A stretch of DNA of 64,000 nucleotides from Bifidobacterium breve (GTDB lineage: Bacteria > Actinomycetota > Actinomycetes > Nanopelagicales > Nanopelagicaceae). The stretch covers positions 1-64,000 of the forward strand of contig CAMDBB010000006.1 of assembly GCA_945889195.1 (NCBI GenBank). Direction: 5' to 3'. Positions within the stretch are counted from its first letter, which is position 1; each line of letters opens with the position of its first letter. This document shows, in pieces, positions 7,427 to 15,309 of this stretch. The notes under the pieces are model-generated. The model saw nothing but the letters and a program-made list of their open reading frames with translations, was not told the origin of the DNA and did not search any database. The position numbers and the translations under genes were made by a program.

Positions 7427-8073
7427 AGCTGGCGAGGTAGATGTTGCAGCGCCCAGTGATACATCGCGATAGCGCCAGCCGCAGAGGCGTTCATTGATCG
7501 GGTAGAGCCATATTGTTCAATGGCATAGAGCACTTCGCAGGCAGCAATACCTTCATCTGACATACCGGCGCCCTCTTGACCAAAGAGCAGCACGCATTCT
7601 TCTGGTAGTTGCGCGCCCTCTAAATGCTTTGAAGATGGCACGTTATCGATTCCGATTACTGGAACTTTATGTTCGGCACACCACGTAGAAAAATCTGCAA
7701 TCGTTGGATGATGAATCACAGTGAGGTATCTATCGGTAACCATTGCGCCACGCTTATTCCAGTCGCGCTTACCGATGATGTGAACCGCTGAGACATTAAA
7801 TGCATTTGCAGTACGAACAACAGAACCAATATTGAGATCATGCTGCCAATTCTCAATAGCAATCTGTAATTTATGTCTCTTTGAGTTTAAATCTTCAACT
7901 ATCGCTGCAACGCTCCAGTATCGATAGTGATCGAGGACATTTCGTCGATCTCCATTTTCAAGTAGCTCTGGATCAAATTCAGGACCAGTAGGCCAAGGTT
8001 GTGGGTGAGGTCCGACCCCAACTACCGGGAAAAATTCACCTGGCCCAATGACTGCAGGTGTATTGATTTCCAT
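7423..8073 (-). CDS. TrmH/SpoU family RNA methyltransferase
   Basis: 216-aa SPOUT-class, SAM-dependent RNA 2'-O-methyltransferase. The three knot motifs are visible: NIGSVVRTANAF, LLFGQEGAGMS and SMNASAAGAIAMYHW, which form the deep trefoil knot that binds SAM. The target could be tRNA or rRNA and is not determinable from the sequence. About 60 N-terminal residues (proline-rich, PQPWPTGPEF) precede the domain. Translation starts at the ATG 8073, supported by a leaderless -10 box TAGAGT 6 nt upstream. Confidence 0.88.
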   Translation of the reverse strand: MEINTPAVIGPGEFFPVVGVGPHPQPWPTGPEFDPELLENGDRRNVLDHYRYWSVAAIVEDLNSKRHKLQIAIENWQHDLNIGSVVRTANAFNVSAVHIIGKRDWNKRGAMVTDRYLTVIHHPTIADFSTWCAEHKVPVIGIDNVPSSKHLEGAQLPEECVLLFGQEGAGMSDEGIAACEVLYAIEQYGSTRSMNASAAGAIAMYHWALQHLPRQL

Positions 8074-8079
8074 GGATGC

Positions 8080-8085
8080 ACTCTA
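8080..8085 (-). promoter_or_regulatory. Leaderless -10 box (TAGAGT) of the TrmH-type gene
   Basis: On the minus strand TAGAGT is followed by GCATCC and ATG (8073). On the plus strand the overlapping TAAACT (8084-8089) could serve the divergent gene at 8119, so two promoters appear interleaved. Confidence 0.55.
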
Positions 8086-8118
8086 AACTTAACTCAACGA
8101 TTTGACCAAGGAGTAACC

Positions 8119-8463
8119 ATGGAAATTATCTATCACATCGCTTTCGGCATTCATATGCTCTGCGTTCTCGCTATTTTGGCTCTGCTTATCCTGCAGATCA
8201 ATAAGAACCCAAAGAAGCTAAATCCAGGCGTTGTCCATGCAACTCTTACTGCCTTCGTTGCTGCGCTCATCATGGTGGGGCTATGGGATCAAGCCCATGA
8301 CGAAGAAATCAACCATATAAAGATTGGCGTGAAGACACTTGTACTCGGCGTTATCTTGGCTTTGGGATATAAGAATCTAAAGAAAGATTCAATCAAGAAT
8401 TCTGTTTGGGCAACCATGTTGAGCCTCACAGTTATCAATGTGCTTCTGGCATACCTCTGGTAA
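8119..8463 (+). CDS. Small four-helix membrane protein, unknown function
   Basis: 114-aa hydrophobic protein with about four membrane helices, for example HMLCVLAILALLILQI, VVHATLTAFVAALIMVGLW, VLGVILALGYKNL and a C-terminal LSLTVINVLLAYLW. I do not recognise a family. The start is fixed by AAGGAG (8108-8113), 5 nt before the ATG. In-frame sequence upstream (from 7999) runs through the divergent methyltransferase gene and is rejected. A DD-peptidase gene follows after only 7 bp, so the two are probably co-transcribed. Confidence 0.75.
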   Translation: MEIIYHIAFGIHMLCVLAILALLILQINKNPKKLNPGVVHATLTAFVAALIMVGLWDQAHDEEINHIKIGVKTLVLGVILALGYKNLKKDSIKNSVWATMLSLTVINVLLAYLW

Positions 8464-8470
8464 TTGACTC

Positions 8471-9688
8471 TTGCATTCATTGAGAAGGGTAAGTGCTGCA
8501 CTCTGCGCGGCCCTCATTCTTCCTGCACTTTTGGTACCGAGCGCACAATCACTTGAGCCAAATTCAGTAGCAGGCATATTTGAACGCTACATTTCAAAGA
8601 AAGAGTTAGCTAACCCTTCAGCAATCGTTATTGACCAGACAACAGGTGAAGTTGTCTTTGCTAAGAACTCCAATTCGCTACGCAAACCTGCATCTGTTCA
8701 AAAGATTCTTGCGGCAGTCTCCGCGCTTACCTATTTTGCGCCAACTGAGACATTTACAACCACCGTCTCATTAGGTCAGCAGACTCGCACCTTGGTCATT
8801 GAAGGCTCGCGAGATCCATGGATGAGCTTTAACCATAAAGAAGCGGTGCGCTTAGATAGGACTTCTCTGCCACGCATTGAGTACAACTCGCTCTCATCTT
8901 TGATTGAAGCGAATGAGGAACCTGTAACCAAGGCGACCATTTACTACACAAACCTCTACTCGCAAGAAGTCGCTCACATCAAAGCCTTCTATAAGAAGCA
9001 AGGAATTACCGCATCCTTAAAGCGGGTAAATGCTCGGCAAGCGCAAGAACTTAAAGGTGAAGAGATTCTTCAATCTAGTTCTCCAGAGTTACAGCGAATG
9101 CTGGCATTTTTCCTCACCTGGAGTGACAACGTTCTGACAGAGCGAATAGCACGCCTGGCAGCGCTCAAGGCTGGTGAACCATTTGATGAGGATGGCGTTG
9201 CCATTACCTTTGCGGGAATCCTTGAAACGTATGGAATTAACTCTTCATCGCTATTAGTCAAAGATGCCAGTGGTTTATCGCATAACAATCGCATCACAGC
9301 AGCTCAAGTTGGTTCGTTATTGGTGAAGATACGCAATGAACCTCAATTCGCACCAGTAGTAAATGGGTTACCTATTGGTGGAATTACCGGAACGCTTAAA
9401 GATCGCTTTACAAAGACAGCTCCAGAAGCAATTGGCTTAGTGAAGGCAAAGACAGGAACGCTTAATGGAACCACCAACCTGGCTGGTTACATTGAATCAG
9501 GCGATCGCGAATACGTATTTGTGATTATCTCCGATAAGCATCCACGTACTTATTCAGCTGCTAAACGAGCGCGTGCAACTGTCGATCGAATTCTTGGAAA
9601 GATTGCAGCACCGTTACTGCCACAGCCAGCGCCACAGATATCACCGGAGCCGGTAGCTACACCGGCAGAGATGGTGGCTAACTCTTAG
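8471..9688 (+). CDS. dacB: D-alanyl-D-alanine carboxypeptidase/endopeptidase (PBP4, S13 family)
   Basis: 405-aa exported penicillin-binding protein that trims or cleaves peptidoglycan cross-links. A signal peptide (ALCAALILPALLVPSAQS) is followed by the three active-site motifs: SxxK as SVQK at 75-78, SxN as SDN near 218, and KTG as KTGTLNG near 327. A short proline/alanine-rich tail (QPAPQISPEPVATPAE) ends the protein. No ATG is available at the signal peptide; TTG at 8471 or TTG at 8480 must start it, with no clear ribosome binding site, so coupling to the upstream gene is likely. Its TAG stop shares bases with the stop of the convergent gene. Confidence 0.9.
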   Translation: MHSLRRVSAALCAALILPALLVPSAQSLEPNSVAGIFERYISKKELANPSAIVIDQTTGEVVFAKNSNSLRKPASVQKILAAVSALTYFAPTETFTTTVSLGQQTRTLVIEGSRDPWMSFNHKEAVRLDRTSLPRIEYNSLSSLIEANEEPVTKATIYYTNLYSQEVAHIKAFYKKQGITASLKRVNARQAQELKGEEILQSSSPELQRMLAFFLTWSDNVLTERIARLAALKAGEPFDEDGVAITFAGILETYGINSSSLLVKDASGLSHNNRITAAQVGSLLVKIRNEPQFAPVVNGLPIGGITGTLKDRFTKTAPEAIGLVKAKTGTLNGTTNLAGYIESGDREYVFVIISDKHPRTYSAAKRARATVDRILGKIAAPLLPQPAPQISPEPVATPAEMVANS

Positions 9689-10119
9689 TCGTCATCATCG
9701 TCGTCATCGTCGTCATCGTCGTCATCATCGTGGCCACGACCACCGCGATGGTCGCCATCTTCATCATCATCGTCGTCATCGTCACCGCTAGAAATTCCTA
9801 CCACCGGTGCAATTGTTGGAACTCCAACTGAGTTCACAGCTGCCGCAGTAATGGAGGCAGTTTTTGACTGCACCGCGATAACGCTCTGAACTGATGGGCT
9901 TGAATCTGTAGTTGTATTGGCAGGCACAGTTTCGCCCACAGAGCTCGATGCGATATTTGAATCAGCGCTCTGATCTTGAGCGAATAAAGATCCACCAAAG
10001 AGAAGAGCACCCGCAACTAATAGCGCGCCGATAGGAAGTGTTTTATTCACTTTTCTTAACCCAGTGGCAGGTGTATCGCCCTCAGTCATTTCAAACCAAT
10101 CTGGCTTCTTTGGTGTCAT
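9685..10119 (-). CDS. Single-pass membrane protein with poly-aspartate C-terminus
   Basis: 144-aa protein of unknown function. A short cytosolic N-terminus with basic residues (GLRKVNK) precedes one membrane helix (LPIGALLVAGALLFGGSLFA), then a Ser/Thr/Val-rich spacer of about 60 residues. The tail is extremely acidic: a run of 7 Asp then Glu-Asp, a short GDHRGGRGH stretch, and a final run of 14 Asp that ends the protein. The charge pattern places the acidic tail outside the cell, where it could bind divalent cations. The coding DNA there is a near-tandem trinucleotide array (9688-9783). The promoter region is shared with ctaB, and AGGGA about 7 nt upstream may be the ribosome binding site. 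Confidence 0.72.
   Translation of the reverse strand: MTPKKPDWFEMTEGDTPATGLRKVNKTLPIGALLVAGALLFGGSLFAQDQSADSNIASSSVGETVPANTTTDSSPSVQSVIAVQSKTASITAAAVNSVGVPTIAPVVGISSGDDDDDDDEDGDHRGGRGHDDDDDDDDDDDDDD
9688..9783. repeat. GTC/ATC trinucleotide tract encoding poly-Asp
   Basis: Two blocks (9688-9730 and 9760-9783) of alternating gtc and atc triplets, which read as GAC and GAT aspartate codons on the minus strand, are separated by a short GC-rich linker. Mixed use of both Asp codons breaks perfect repetition. Such tracts can change length by slippage in whole-codon steps. Confidence 0.85.
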
Positions 10120-10223
10120 CTGGCATCCCTGCTTCCTGGTTTCTTCCTACTTGTGTGATGAAGGTAATTGCACATGCTTAGAGAGTGCTGAGAACTGACC
10201 TGAAGTTAGGTGTTAAAACTGGG

Positions 10224-10229
10224 TACCCT
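10224..10229 (+). promoter_or_regulatory. Leaderless -10 box (TACCCT) of ctaB
   Basis: TACCCT, 6 nt, then GTG at 10236. TGAAGT (10201-10206), 17 bp upstream, is a weak -35 candidate. This favours the GTG at 10236 over the GTG at 10185 as the real start. Confidence 0.55.
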
Positions 10230-10235
10230 AAGCGC

Positions 10236-11105
10236 GTGTCACTCATTCGCGCCTATGTAGATCTCATGAAATTGCGCGTAGTTGAGCTCTTAGTCATTAC
10301 AACTCTGCCCGCGATGGTTCTTGCAGAGAAAGGCCTTCCTTCATTTGGTTTAGTGGCCGCAACGCTTATTGGTGGCACGCTGGCAGCCGGTTCATCTAAT
10401 GCTTTTAATATGGTGATTGAAGCTGAGACAGATAAGTTGATGGCGCGAACATCTAAACGCCCGCTCGTTGTCGGAACTGTGTCGCATCGCCAAGCGTTGG
10501 TCTTTGCATCTGCAATCGGAGTTCTCTCACTCGCAATCTTCCAGATTTTTACAACTCCACTGGCAACTCTCTTAACCGCGCTCGCAATCTTTTATTACGT
10601 AGTCATTTACACAATTCTGCTCAAACCAAATACATCTCAGAACATTGTCTGGGGCGGGGCAGCAGGATGCATGCCAGTACTTATAGGCTGGGCCGCCGTT
10701 ACAGGTTCACTTACTTGGGTTCCAGTTGCATTCTTTATGGTGATCTTCTTCTGGACCCCACCGCACTTCTGGGCGCTGGCAATTAAATATAAAGATGACT
10801 ACTCAGCAGCAGGTATTCCGATGTTGCCATCTGTCTCTTCACAATCAGCAGTAATCGGGCAGATGTGGTTTCACACCATCGCCATGGTGATCTCATCAAC
10901 TGCCCTCATCCAACTCGCAGAACTTCCGGTCTGGGCGCTCTGCGCAACTGTTCTGCTGGGAGCGGTCTTTACCTTCCAGTTATTTGCACTCAAAGAGAGC
11001 TCTGAGAATTACGACAGAGTTGCTGCTGGAATATTCCACTGGTCAATTACTTATTTGAGTTTGCTCTCAGTGTTATTGGTAGTTGCTCAGCTATTAAGCG
11101 CTTGA
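10236..11105 (+). CDS. ctaB: Protoheme IX farnesyltransferase (heme O synthase)
   Basis: UbiA-family membrane prenyltransferase that adds farnesyl to heme b, the first step towards heme O/A for terminal oxidases. The prenyl-diphosphate/Mg site is seen as NAFNMVIEAETDKLM followed by ARTSKRPL, and a second conserved loop as PPHFWALAIKYKDDY. About eight membrane helices are present. The start at GTG 10236 gives 289 aa and matches the family's usual beginning; an upstream in-frame GTG (10185) would add 17 atypical residues. It ends overlapping the convergent metZ by 19 bp. Confidence 0.92.
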   Translation: MSLIRAYVDLMKLRVVELLVITTLPAMVLAEKGLPSFGLVAATLIGGTLAAGSSNAFNMVIEAETDKLMARTSKRPLVVGTVSHRQALVFASAIGVLSLAIFQIFTTPLATLLTALAIFYYVVIYTILLKPNTSQNIVWGGAAGCMPVLIGWAAVTGSLTWVPVAFFMVIFFWTPPHFWALAIKYKDDYSAAGIPMLPSVSSQSAVIGQMWFHTIAMVISSTALIQLAELPVWALCATVLLGAVFTFQLFALKESSENYDRVAAGIFHWSITYLSLLSVLLVVAQLLSA

Positions 11106-12310
11106 GTTATATCTTTTAGCAAGTCATCAATATGTTCTAGACCCACTGAAAGTCTCACTACTGAAGGCGTAATGCCCATCTCTGCCTGGATTGCAGGGGC
11201 AAGTCGGCGATGTGTAGTAGATGCAGGATGTGTAATCAGCGACTTGCTATCACCTAAGTTATTTGAGATATCGATAACTTTGAGCGAATCCATAAATTTG
11301 AAGGCATCCTTTTGTGAACCGGCAAATTCAATACCAATGGTGGTGCCGCCAGCCTTCATCTGCTTCTTGATGACAGCGCTATCTGGATGAGAGGCAAGAC
11401 CTGGATAGCGCACGCTCTTGATCTCTTTACGCCCTTCTAGAAATTCTGCAATCGCTTGTGCGTTCTCAGCCATACGCATAACGCGCATCTCCATAGTTTC
11501 TAGAGATTTGACGAGAACCCATGCGCTAAACGGACTAATTGTTGGCCCAGTATGGCGAACAAATGGAATCAACTTTTCGTGGATATAAGAGAAAGATCCA
11601 AGTAGGGCGCCGGCAACAACGCGACCTTGTCCATCAATATGTTTTGTCGCTGAATACATAACAACATCTGCGCCAAGTTCGAGTGGCTTCTGCAATACAG
11701 GTGATGCCATTACGTTATCGACGATAACTGTGGCTCCCACTTTATGGGCCAAATCGCTGACAAATCGAATATCAACAATCTCGAGGAGTGGATTGCTCGG
11801 TGTTTCAATAAAGACTGCCTTAGTTGGTCGCGACAACGCTTTCTCCCAAGCAGCTTTATCGTTTGCCTTGACGAGTTCGTAGGTAACGCCCCACTTTGGG
11901 AGAATTTCAGTGATGACAACATGGCACGAGCTAAACATCGCCGCCGAGGCCACAATGTGATCTCCAGCTTCGACAAGACAGGCAAGGGATGCGAACATAG
12001 CTGACATACCTGAACCAGTTGCAACACAGTGCTCAGCACCTTCGATAGCAGCCAAACGCTTTTCAAACATTGCAACCGTTGGGTTGTGAAAGCGGCTGTA
12101 CAGAAAGTGATCTGTCTCGTCGGTAAATGAATCTAAAGCTTCTTGAGCGGATGTATATGTAAATCCACTGGTGAGATAAAGCGCCTCAGATGTTTCACCG
12201 AAACCGGAGCGAGCAAGGCCTTCACGAACAGCGGCAGTTTGTGGATTGATTTCCCAATCTGGCTCGCCTCTCTTTGGGCGGTCCTGATACCCCCACACCT
12301 CTTTACTCAT
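11087..12310 (-). CDS. metZ: O-succinylhomoserine sulfhydrylase
   Basis: 407-aa PLP enzyme of the Cys/Met metabolism family, which makes homocysteine from an activated homoserine and sulfide in methionine synthesis. The PLP-binding lysine lies in YSATKHIDGQGRVVAGAL near residue 222. The GQGR wording after the lysine is characteristic of MetZ-type rather than MetB-type enzymes. YSRFHNPTVAMFEKRLAAIE is the usual active-site tyrosine/arginine region. The ATG at 12310 has a leaderless -10 box (TAAGAT) 6 nt upstream, and the start codon sits in the middle of a 12-bp palindrome. Confidence 0.9.
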   Translation of the reverse strand: MSKEVWGYQDRPKRGEPDWEINPQTAAVREGLARSGFGETSEALYLTSGFTYTSAQEALDSFTDETDHFLYSRFHNPTVAMFEKRLAAIEGAEHCVATGSGMSAMFASLACLVEAGDHIVASAAMFSSCHVVITEILPKWGVTYELVKANDKAAWEKALSRPTKAVFIETPSNPLLEIVDIRFVSDLAHKVGATVIVDNVMASPVLQKPLELGADVVMYSATKHIDGQGRVVAGALLGSFSYIHEKLIPFVRHTGPTISPFSAWVLVKSLETMEMRVMRMAENAQAIAEFLEGRKEIKSVRYPGLASHPDSAVIKKQMKAGGTTIGIEFAGSQKDAFKFMDSLKVIDISNNLGDSKSLITHPASTTHRRLAPAIQAEMGITPSVVRLSVGLEHIDDLLKDITQALNS

Positions 12311-12316
12311 ATGAGT

Positions 12317-12322
12317 ATCTTA
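12317..12322 (-). promoter_or_regulatory. Leaderless -10 box (TAAGAT) of metZ
   Basis: On the minus strand TAAGAT-ACTCAT-ATG gives the standard 6-nt gap to the start codon. Confidence 0.55.
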
Positions 12323-12334
12323 AGGTTTGCCCGC

Positions 12335-12340
12335 TATATT
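12335..12340 (+). promoter_or_regulatory. Leaderless -10 box (TATATT) of the ABC exporter operon
   Basis: TATATT-GCCCAC-ATG (12347). The whole divergent control region between metZ and this gene is only 36 bp, so each promoter's -35 region must lie over the other's start. Confidence 0.58.
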
Positions 12341-12346
12341 GCCCAC

Positions 12347-13255
12347 ATGACCTCCTTAGCAATATCGGTAAAAGACCTCAGTAAGAAATATGACTCAGGA
12401 TTTGCTGTTTCACACGCAAATTTTGAGGTTCCACTCGGAACTATCTGTGGATTTGTTGGTCCAAATGGTGCTGGCAAGACGACAACCATTCGCATGTTAC
12501 TTGGACTAATTTCACCGACTGGTGGCACTGCAGAAATCTTGGGCGAATCAATTTCGCATCCTGAAAAGTATCTTTCCAGCGTTGGAGCCATGATCGAAGG
12601 CCCAGCTTTTTATCCAGCGCTATCCGGTGAAGAAAATCTCAAGGTTTTAGCAACTCTCGGTGGATTCCCAATTGAGCGCGTAAATGAGTTGATTACAACT
12701 GTTGGCCTAGCAGGTCGTGGCGGATCTAAGTACAAGACCTACTCACTCGGCATGAAGCAGCGGTTAGGTATTGCAGCAGCGCTCCTGCCAAATCCAAAGA
12801 TTTTAATTCTCGACGAACCCACAAATGGTTTAGATCCTGAAGGTATTCAAGAGGTCCGTGACCTTCTGAAAAAACTCGCTAGCAGCGGCACAACTGTCTT
12901 TGTCTCTTCACACTTACTTTCAGAGCTCGAACTCATCAGCGAATACATCGTGATGCTTCGCAAGGGTGAAGTTGTCTTTGCTGGCGCCATGAAAGAACTT
13001 TTACTACAGCAGCAACCAGTAATTTTGGTCAAGACCGAAAATCTCGCTGATCTCAAGAAGATTGTTGAGATAGCCCAGGCAGATGGGCATCACGCAACCA
13101 TTCGTTCTGAAGTTGCTCATATTGAAGGCCCTGCCGAATGGGCCGGAACTCTCAATCGCAAGGCATTCGATGCGGGAATTACCTTGACGCAGTTAGCGCC
13201 GCAACTACCAAACCTCGAAGAGACATTCTTTGAGATGACAGGAGATCGCTCATGA
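12347..13255 (+). CDS. ABC transporter ATP-binding protein (ABC-2 exporter)
   Basis: 302-aa nucleotide-binding subunit. Walker A GPNGAGKTT is at 38-46, signature YSLGMKQRLGIA near 131, and Walker B ILILDEPTNGLD near 155, with HLLSELELI after the H-loop region. A C-terminal extension of about 80 residues is typical of CcmA/NatA-like exporter ATPases. The reading frame is open upstream to 12143, but that part overlaps metZ and is rejected. The permease gene follows with a 4-bp ATGA overlap. The substrate is unknown; related pairs export drugs, lantibiotics or sodium. Confidence 0.92.
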   Translation: MTSLAISVKDLSKKYDSGFAVSHANFEVPLGTICGFVGPNGAGKTTTIRMLLGLISPTGGTAEILGESISHPEKYLSSVGAMIEGPAFYPALSGEENLKVLATLGGFPIERVNELITTVGLAGRGGSKYKTYSLGMKQRLGIAAALLPNPKILILDEPTNGLDPEGIQEVRDLLKKLASSGTTVFVSSHLLSELELISEYIVMLRKGEVVFAGAMKELLLQQQPVILVKTENLADLKKIVEIAQADGHHATIRSEVAHIEGPAEWAGTLNRKAFDAGITLTQLAPQLPNLEETFFEMTGDRS

Positions 13256-14043
13256 TGCGCGTTGTCTTTGCTGAATGGCGCAAACTTCGTCGCCCAACAC
13301 TCTTCCTCGGAACTCTTGGGGCTGCACTCTTCTTTACTGGATTAACCAACACCTTCCTGTATCTCATGATTGATTCTGAAGACGGTAACGGTGATCGTGG
13401 CCGACAGATTGGCCGCGAAGTACTCAATCTTGCAGGTGGATCTGTTTATGGCTTCTCTTCAGTCGGTGGGTTACTTGGAATCATTGCGCTCTGCGTATTT
13501 GCAGCACAAACAGCCCAGGAGTACACCTACGGAACTCTTCGTAATCTTTTAGTGCGCCAGCCAGGCAGAGTTCGAATTCTGCTGGGCAAGTTAATTGCTA
13601 TGAAGATATTTGCTCTCATTCTTGTTGTCATCGCAGCACTTGTCAGTATTGGTATCTCGTACTTCCTCTCAGATCGCGCCAAGGTTTCGACCGAGCTGTG
13701 GTTTACATCTGAAGGGTTCCAAGAGATCGGCAAGACGCTACTGAATGTCAGCATCTCTGTTATCTACTTTGGAATTGTTGGTATGGTCCTTGGCTTGCTC
13801 TTGAGATCACCGATTTCGGCAATCTCTATCGGAGTTCTCTGGCTTTTAATCATTGAAAATCTAATTGGTGCAGTAAAACCAGTCACACTCGAGTGGATGC
13901 CGGGTAATCAGCTCTCAACGATTGCGCAAGGTGGTAGCCCAGAACTTGCATATTCACATGCGCTAATTCTGGGAAGTTCCTATGTATTTGTAGGAGCGAT
14001 TGTTGCAACTGTGCTTTTCTCCCGAAGAGATGTGGCTAACTAG
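13252..14043 (+). CDS. ABC-2 type transporter permease
   Basis: 263-aa membrane subunit partnered with the preceding ATPase. About six hydrophobic helices are visible, with a central AAQTAQEYTYGTLRNLLVRQPGR-type loop: the TYGTLRNLL motif after the second helix is typical of ABC-2 permeases and contacts the ATPase. It begins with two consecutive ATGs (13252 and 13255); the first overlaps the upstream TGA. The substrate is unknown. Confidence 0.87.
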   Translation: MMRVVFAEWRKLRRPTLFLGTLGAALFFTGLTNTFLYLMIDSEDGNGDRGRQIGREVLNLAGGSVYGFSSVGGLLGIIALCVFAAQTAQEYTYGTLRNLLVRQPGRVRILLGKLIAMKIFALILVVIAALVSIGISYFLSDRAKVSTELWFTSEGFQEIGKTLLNVSISVIYFGIVGMVLGLLLRSPISAISIGVLWLLIIENLIGAVKPVTLEWMPGNQLSTIAQGGSPELAYSHALILGSSYVFVGAIVATVLFSRRDVAN

Positions 14044-14085
14044 CGACACTAGCCAGATAGAACTGCAAAGCGCAGTGCACTGATT

Positions 14086-14091
14086 TATTCT
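14086..14091 (+). promoter_or_regulatory. Leaderless -10 box (TATTCT) of the NlpC/P60 gene
   Basis: TATTCT-TGAACA-GTG (14098). CTGCAA at 14063-14068 is a possible -35, with a 17-bp spacer. The spacing selects GTG 14098 rather than the ATG two codons later. Confidence 0.57.
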
Positions 14092-14097
14092 TGAACA

Positions 14098-15300
14098 GTG
14101 CGCATGAAAAGTCGGTTGTTGAGCCTTGCTCTCATTACTGGGTTAACCCTCGGTTCGACTCCTGCCATCGCAGCGCCAAAACCAACGCTCGCTGAAATTG
14201 AAGCAGCAAAGAAGGCAGAAGCTGCGCAGAGGAAGGTTGCAGATGCTGCCGCTAAGAAGTTAGCAGCTGCCAACCTAACGCTTCGCCAACTAACTGCTCG
14301 TGCAAATGAAGCCCGTGCGCTCTATCTAAAGGCGCAACGCGAACTTTCTGTAGCTACCGTAGCAGCAGTTGCCGCAGCAAAGTACGCAGCAGAAACTGCA
14401 GAAGCAGTTTCAGAAGCACATCGCACCATCGGACGGATGGCTGCAAATGCTTATATTCTTGGCGGAAGCATCAGTGATATTCAGCCACTTCTGAGCGCAA
14501 ATGGCCCGCAGGATTTAATGGATCAATTAAGCACCCTTGATAACTTAGGTACTAAGAACACAGTTGCCTTGCAGAGATATAAGGCAGCTGAAGTTATTGC
14601 AAAGGCTGCTAAGGAGAAGGCCGACGAAGCAAAGGCTGTTCAACAAGTTGCAACTGCCAAAGTGGCGCTTGCAAAGAAGATTGCTGATGATGTCCAGGCG
14701 TTGCAACAGAAGGAAGTAAATAAACTTCGCGCCGTTCAAGATAAGTTGATTAAGGATTTGGCGAAGTTACGAAATGTCCGCGTGACCCTTGAGCAGCAAC
14801 GACAACTTGCACTCCTTGAAGAGAGCCAAGCAAATACAGCAACGACCGTTATCAACCAGGCAAAGATCTGGCCAGATCGTGGCTTTAAGGGACGTTCTAC
14901 ATTTCGAACTTCTGAAGCACAACGCCTCACTGCGGTAGCTTTTGCTAAGAAGCAGGTGCAAGCGCGTAAGCCATACATTTGGGGATCTGAGGGCCCTAAC
15001 TCATTTGACTGTTCTGGACTCGTCTACGCTGCATATCGTTCTGCCGGTCTAGGTTGGCCAAATTGGGATCGCCTCAACTCTGCGCTCTACGCTGGTTATA
15101 CCTATCACGTTCCACTTACGGCGCTGCAGCCCGGAGATCTCCTCTTCTATTCCTATAAAGGAAATATCTCAACTATCCACCACATCACGATTTATGCAGG
15201 CGGCGGCATGATGTGGGAAGCCAATTCAAAGGATAAGGGCCTGCTCTACTCAAGTATCTATAGCGTTAAGGGGCTTATGCCATTTGGTGGTCGGGTCTAA
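14098..15300 (+). CDS. Exported NlpC/P60 cell-wall hydrolase with coiled-coil
   Basis: 400-aa secreted peptidoglycan endopeptidase, RipA-like in layout. A signal peptide (LLSLALITGLTLGSTPAIA) is followed by about 220 residues of alanine/lysine/glutamate-rich coiled-coil and then the C-terminal NlpC/P60 domain. The catalytic cysteine is in NSFDCSGLVYAAY (about residue 305) and the catalytic histidine in HHITIYAGGG (about 365). The coiled-coil probably keeps the enzyme inactive until a partner binds, as known for related divisome hydrolases. Translation starts at GTG 14098 on a leaderless transcript. tilS follows after 9 bp. Confidence 0.91.
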   Translation: MRMKSRLLSLALITGLTLGSTPAIAAPKPTLAEIEAAKKAEAAQRKVADAAAKKLAAANLTLRQLTARANEARALYLKAQRELSVATVAAVAAAKYAAETAEAVSEAHRTIGRMAANAYILGGSISDIQPLLSANGPQDLMDQLSTLDNLGTKNTVALQRYKAAEVIAKAAKEKADEAKAVQQVATAKVALAKKIADDVQALQQKEVNKLRAVQDKLIKDLAKLRNVRVTLEQQRQLALLEESQANTATTVINQAKIWPDRGFKGRSTFRTSEAQRLTAVAFAKKQVQARKPYIWGSEGPNSFDCSGLVYAAYRSAGLGWPNWDRLNSALYAGYTYHVPLTALQPGDLLFYSYKGNISTIHHITIYAGGGMMWEANSKDKGLLYSSIYSVKGLMPFGGRV

Positions 15301-15303
15301 CCT
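15298..15303 (+). promoter_or_regulatory. Leaderless -10 box (TAACCT) of tilS, overlapping the upstream stop codon
   Basis: TAACCT-TCACCT-ATG (15310). The first three bases are the TAA stop of the NlpC/P60 gene, so a promoter seems to be built into the end of the preceding gene. Confidence 0.5.
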
Positions 15304-15309
15304 TCACCT

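Noticed and set aside
9688-9783. Tandem triplet array as a CRISPR-like or non-coding repeat
   Set aside because: It stays in frame with a full membrane protein and simply encodes aspartate; no spacers or longer repeat unit.
10185-10235. GTG start of ctaB at 10185
   Set aside because: The added 17 residues are atypical and the leaderless -10 box fits GTG 10236.
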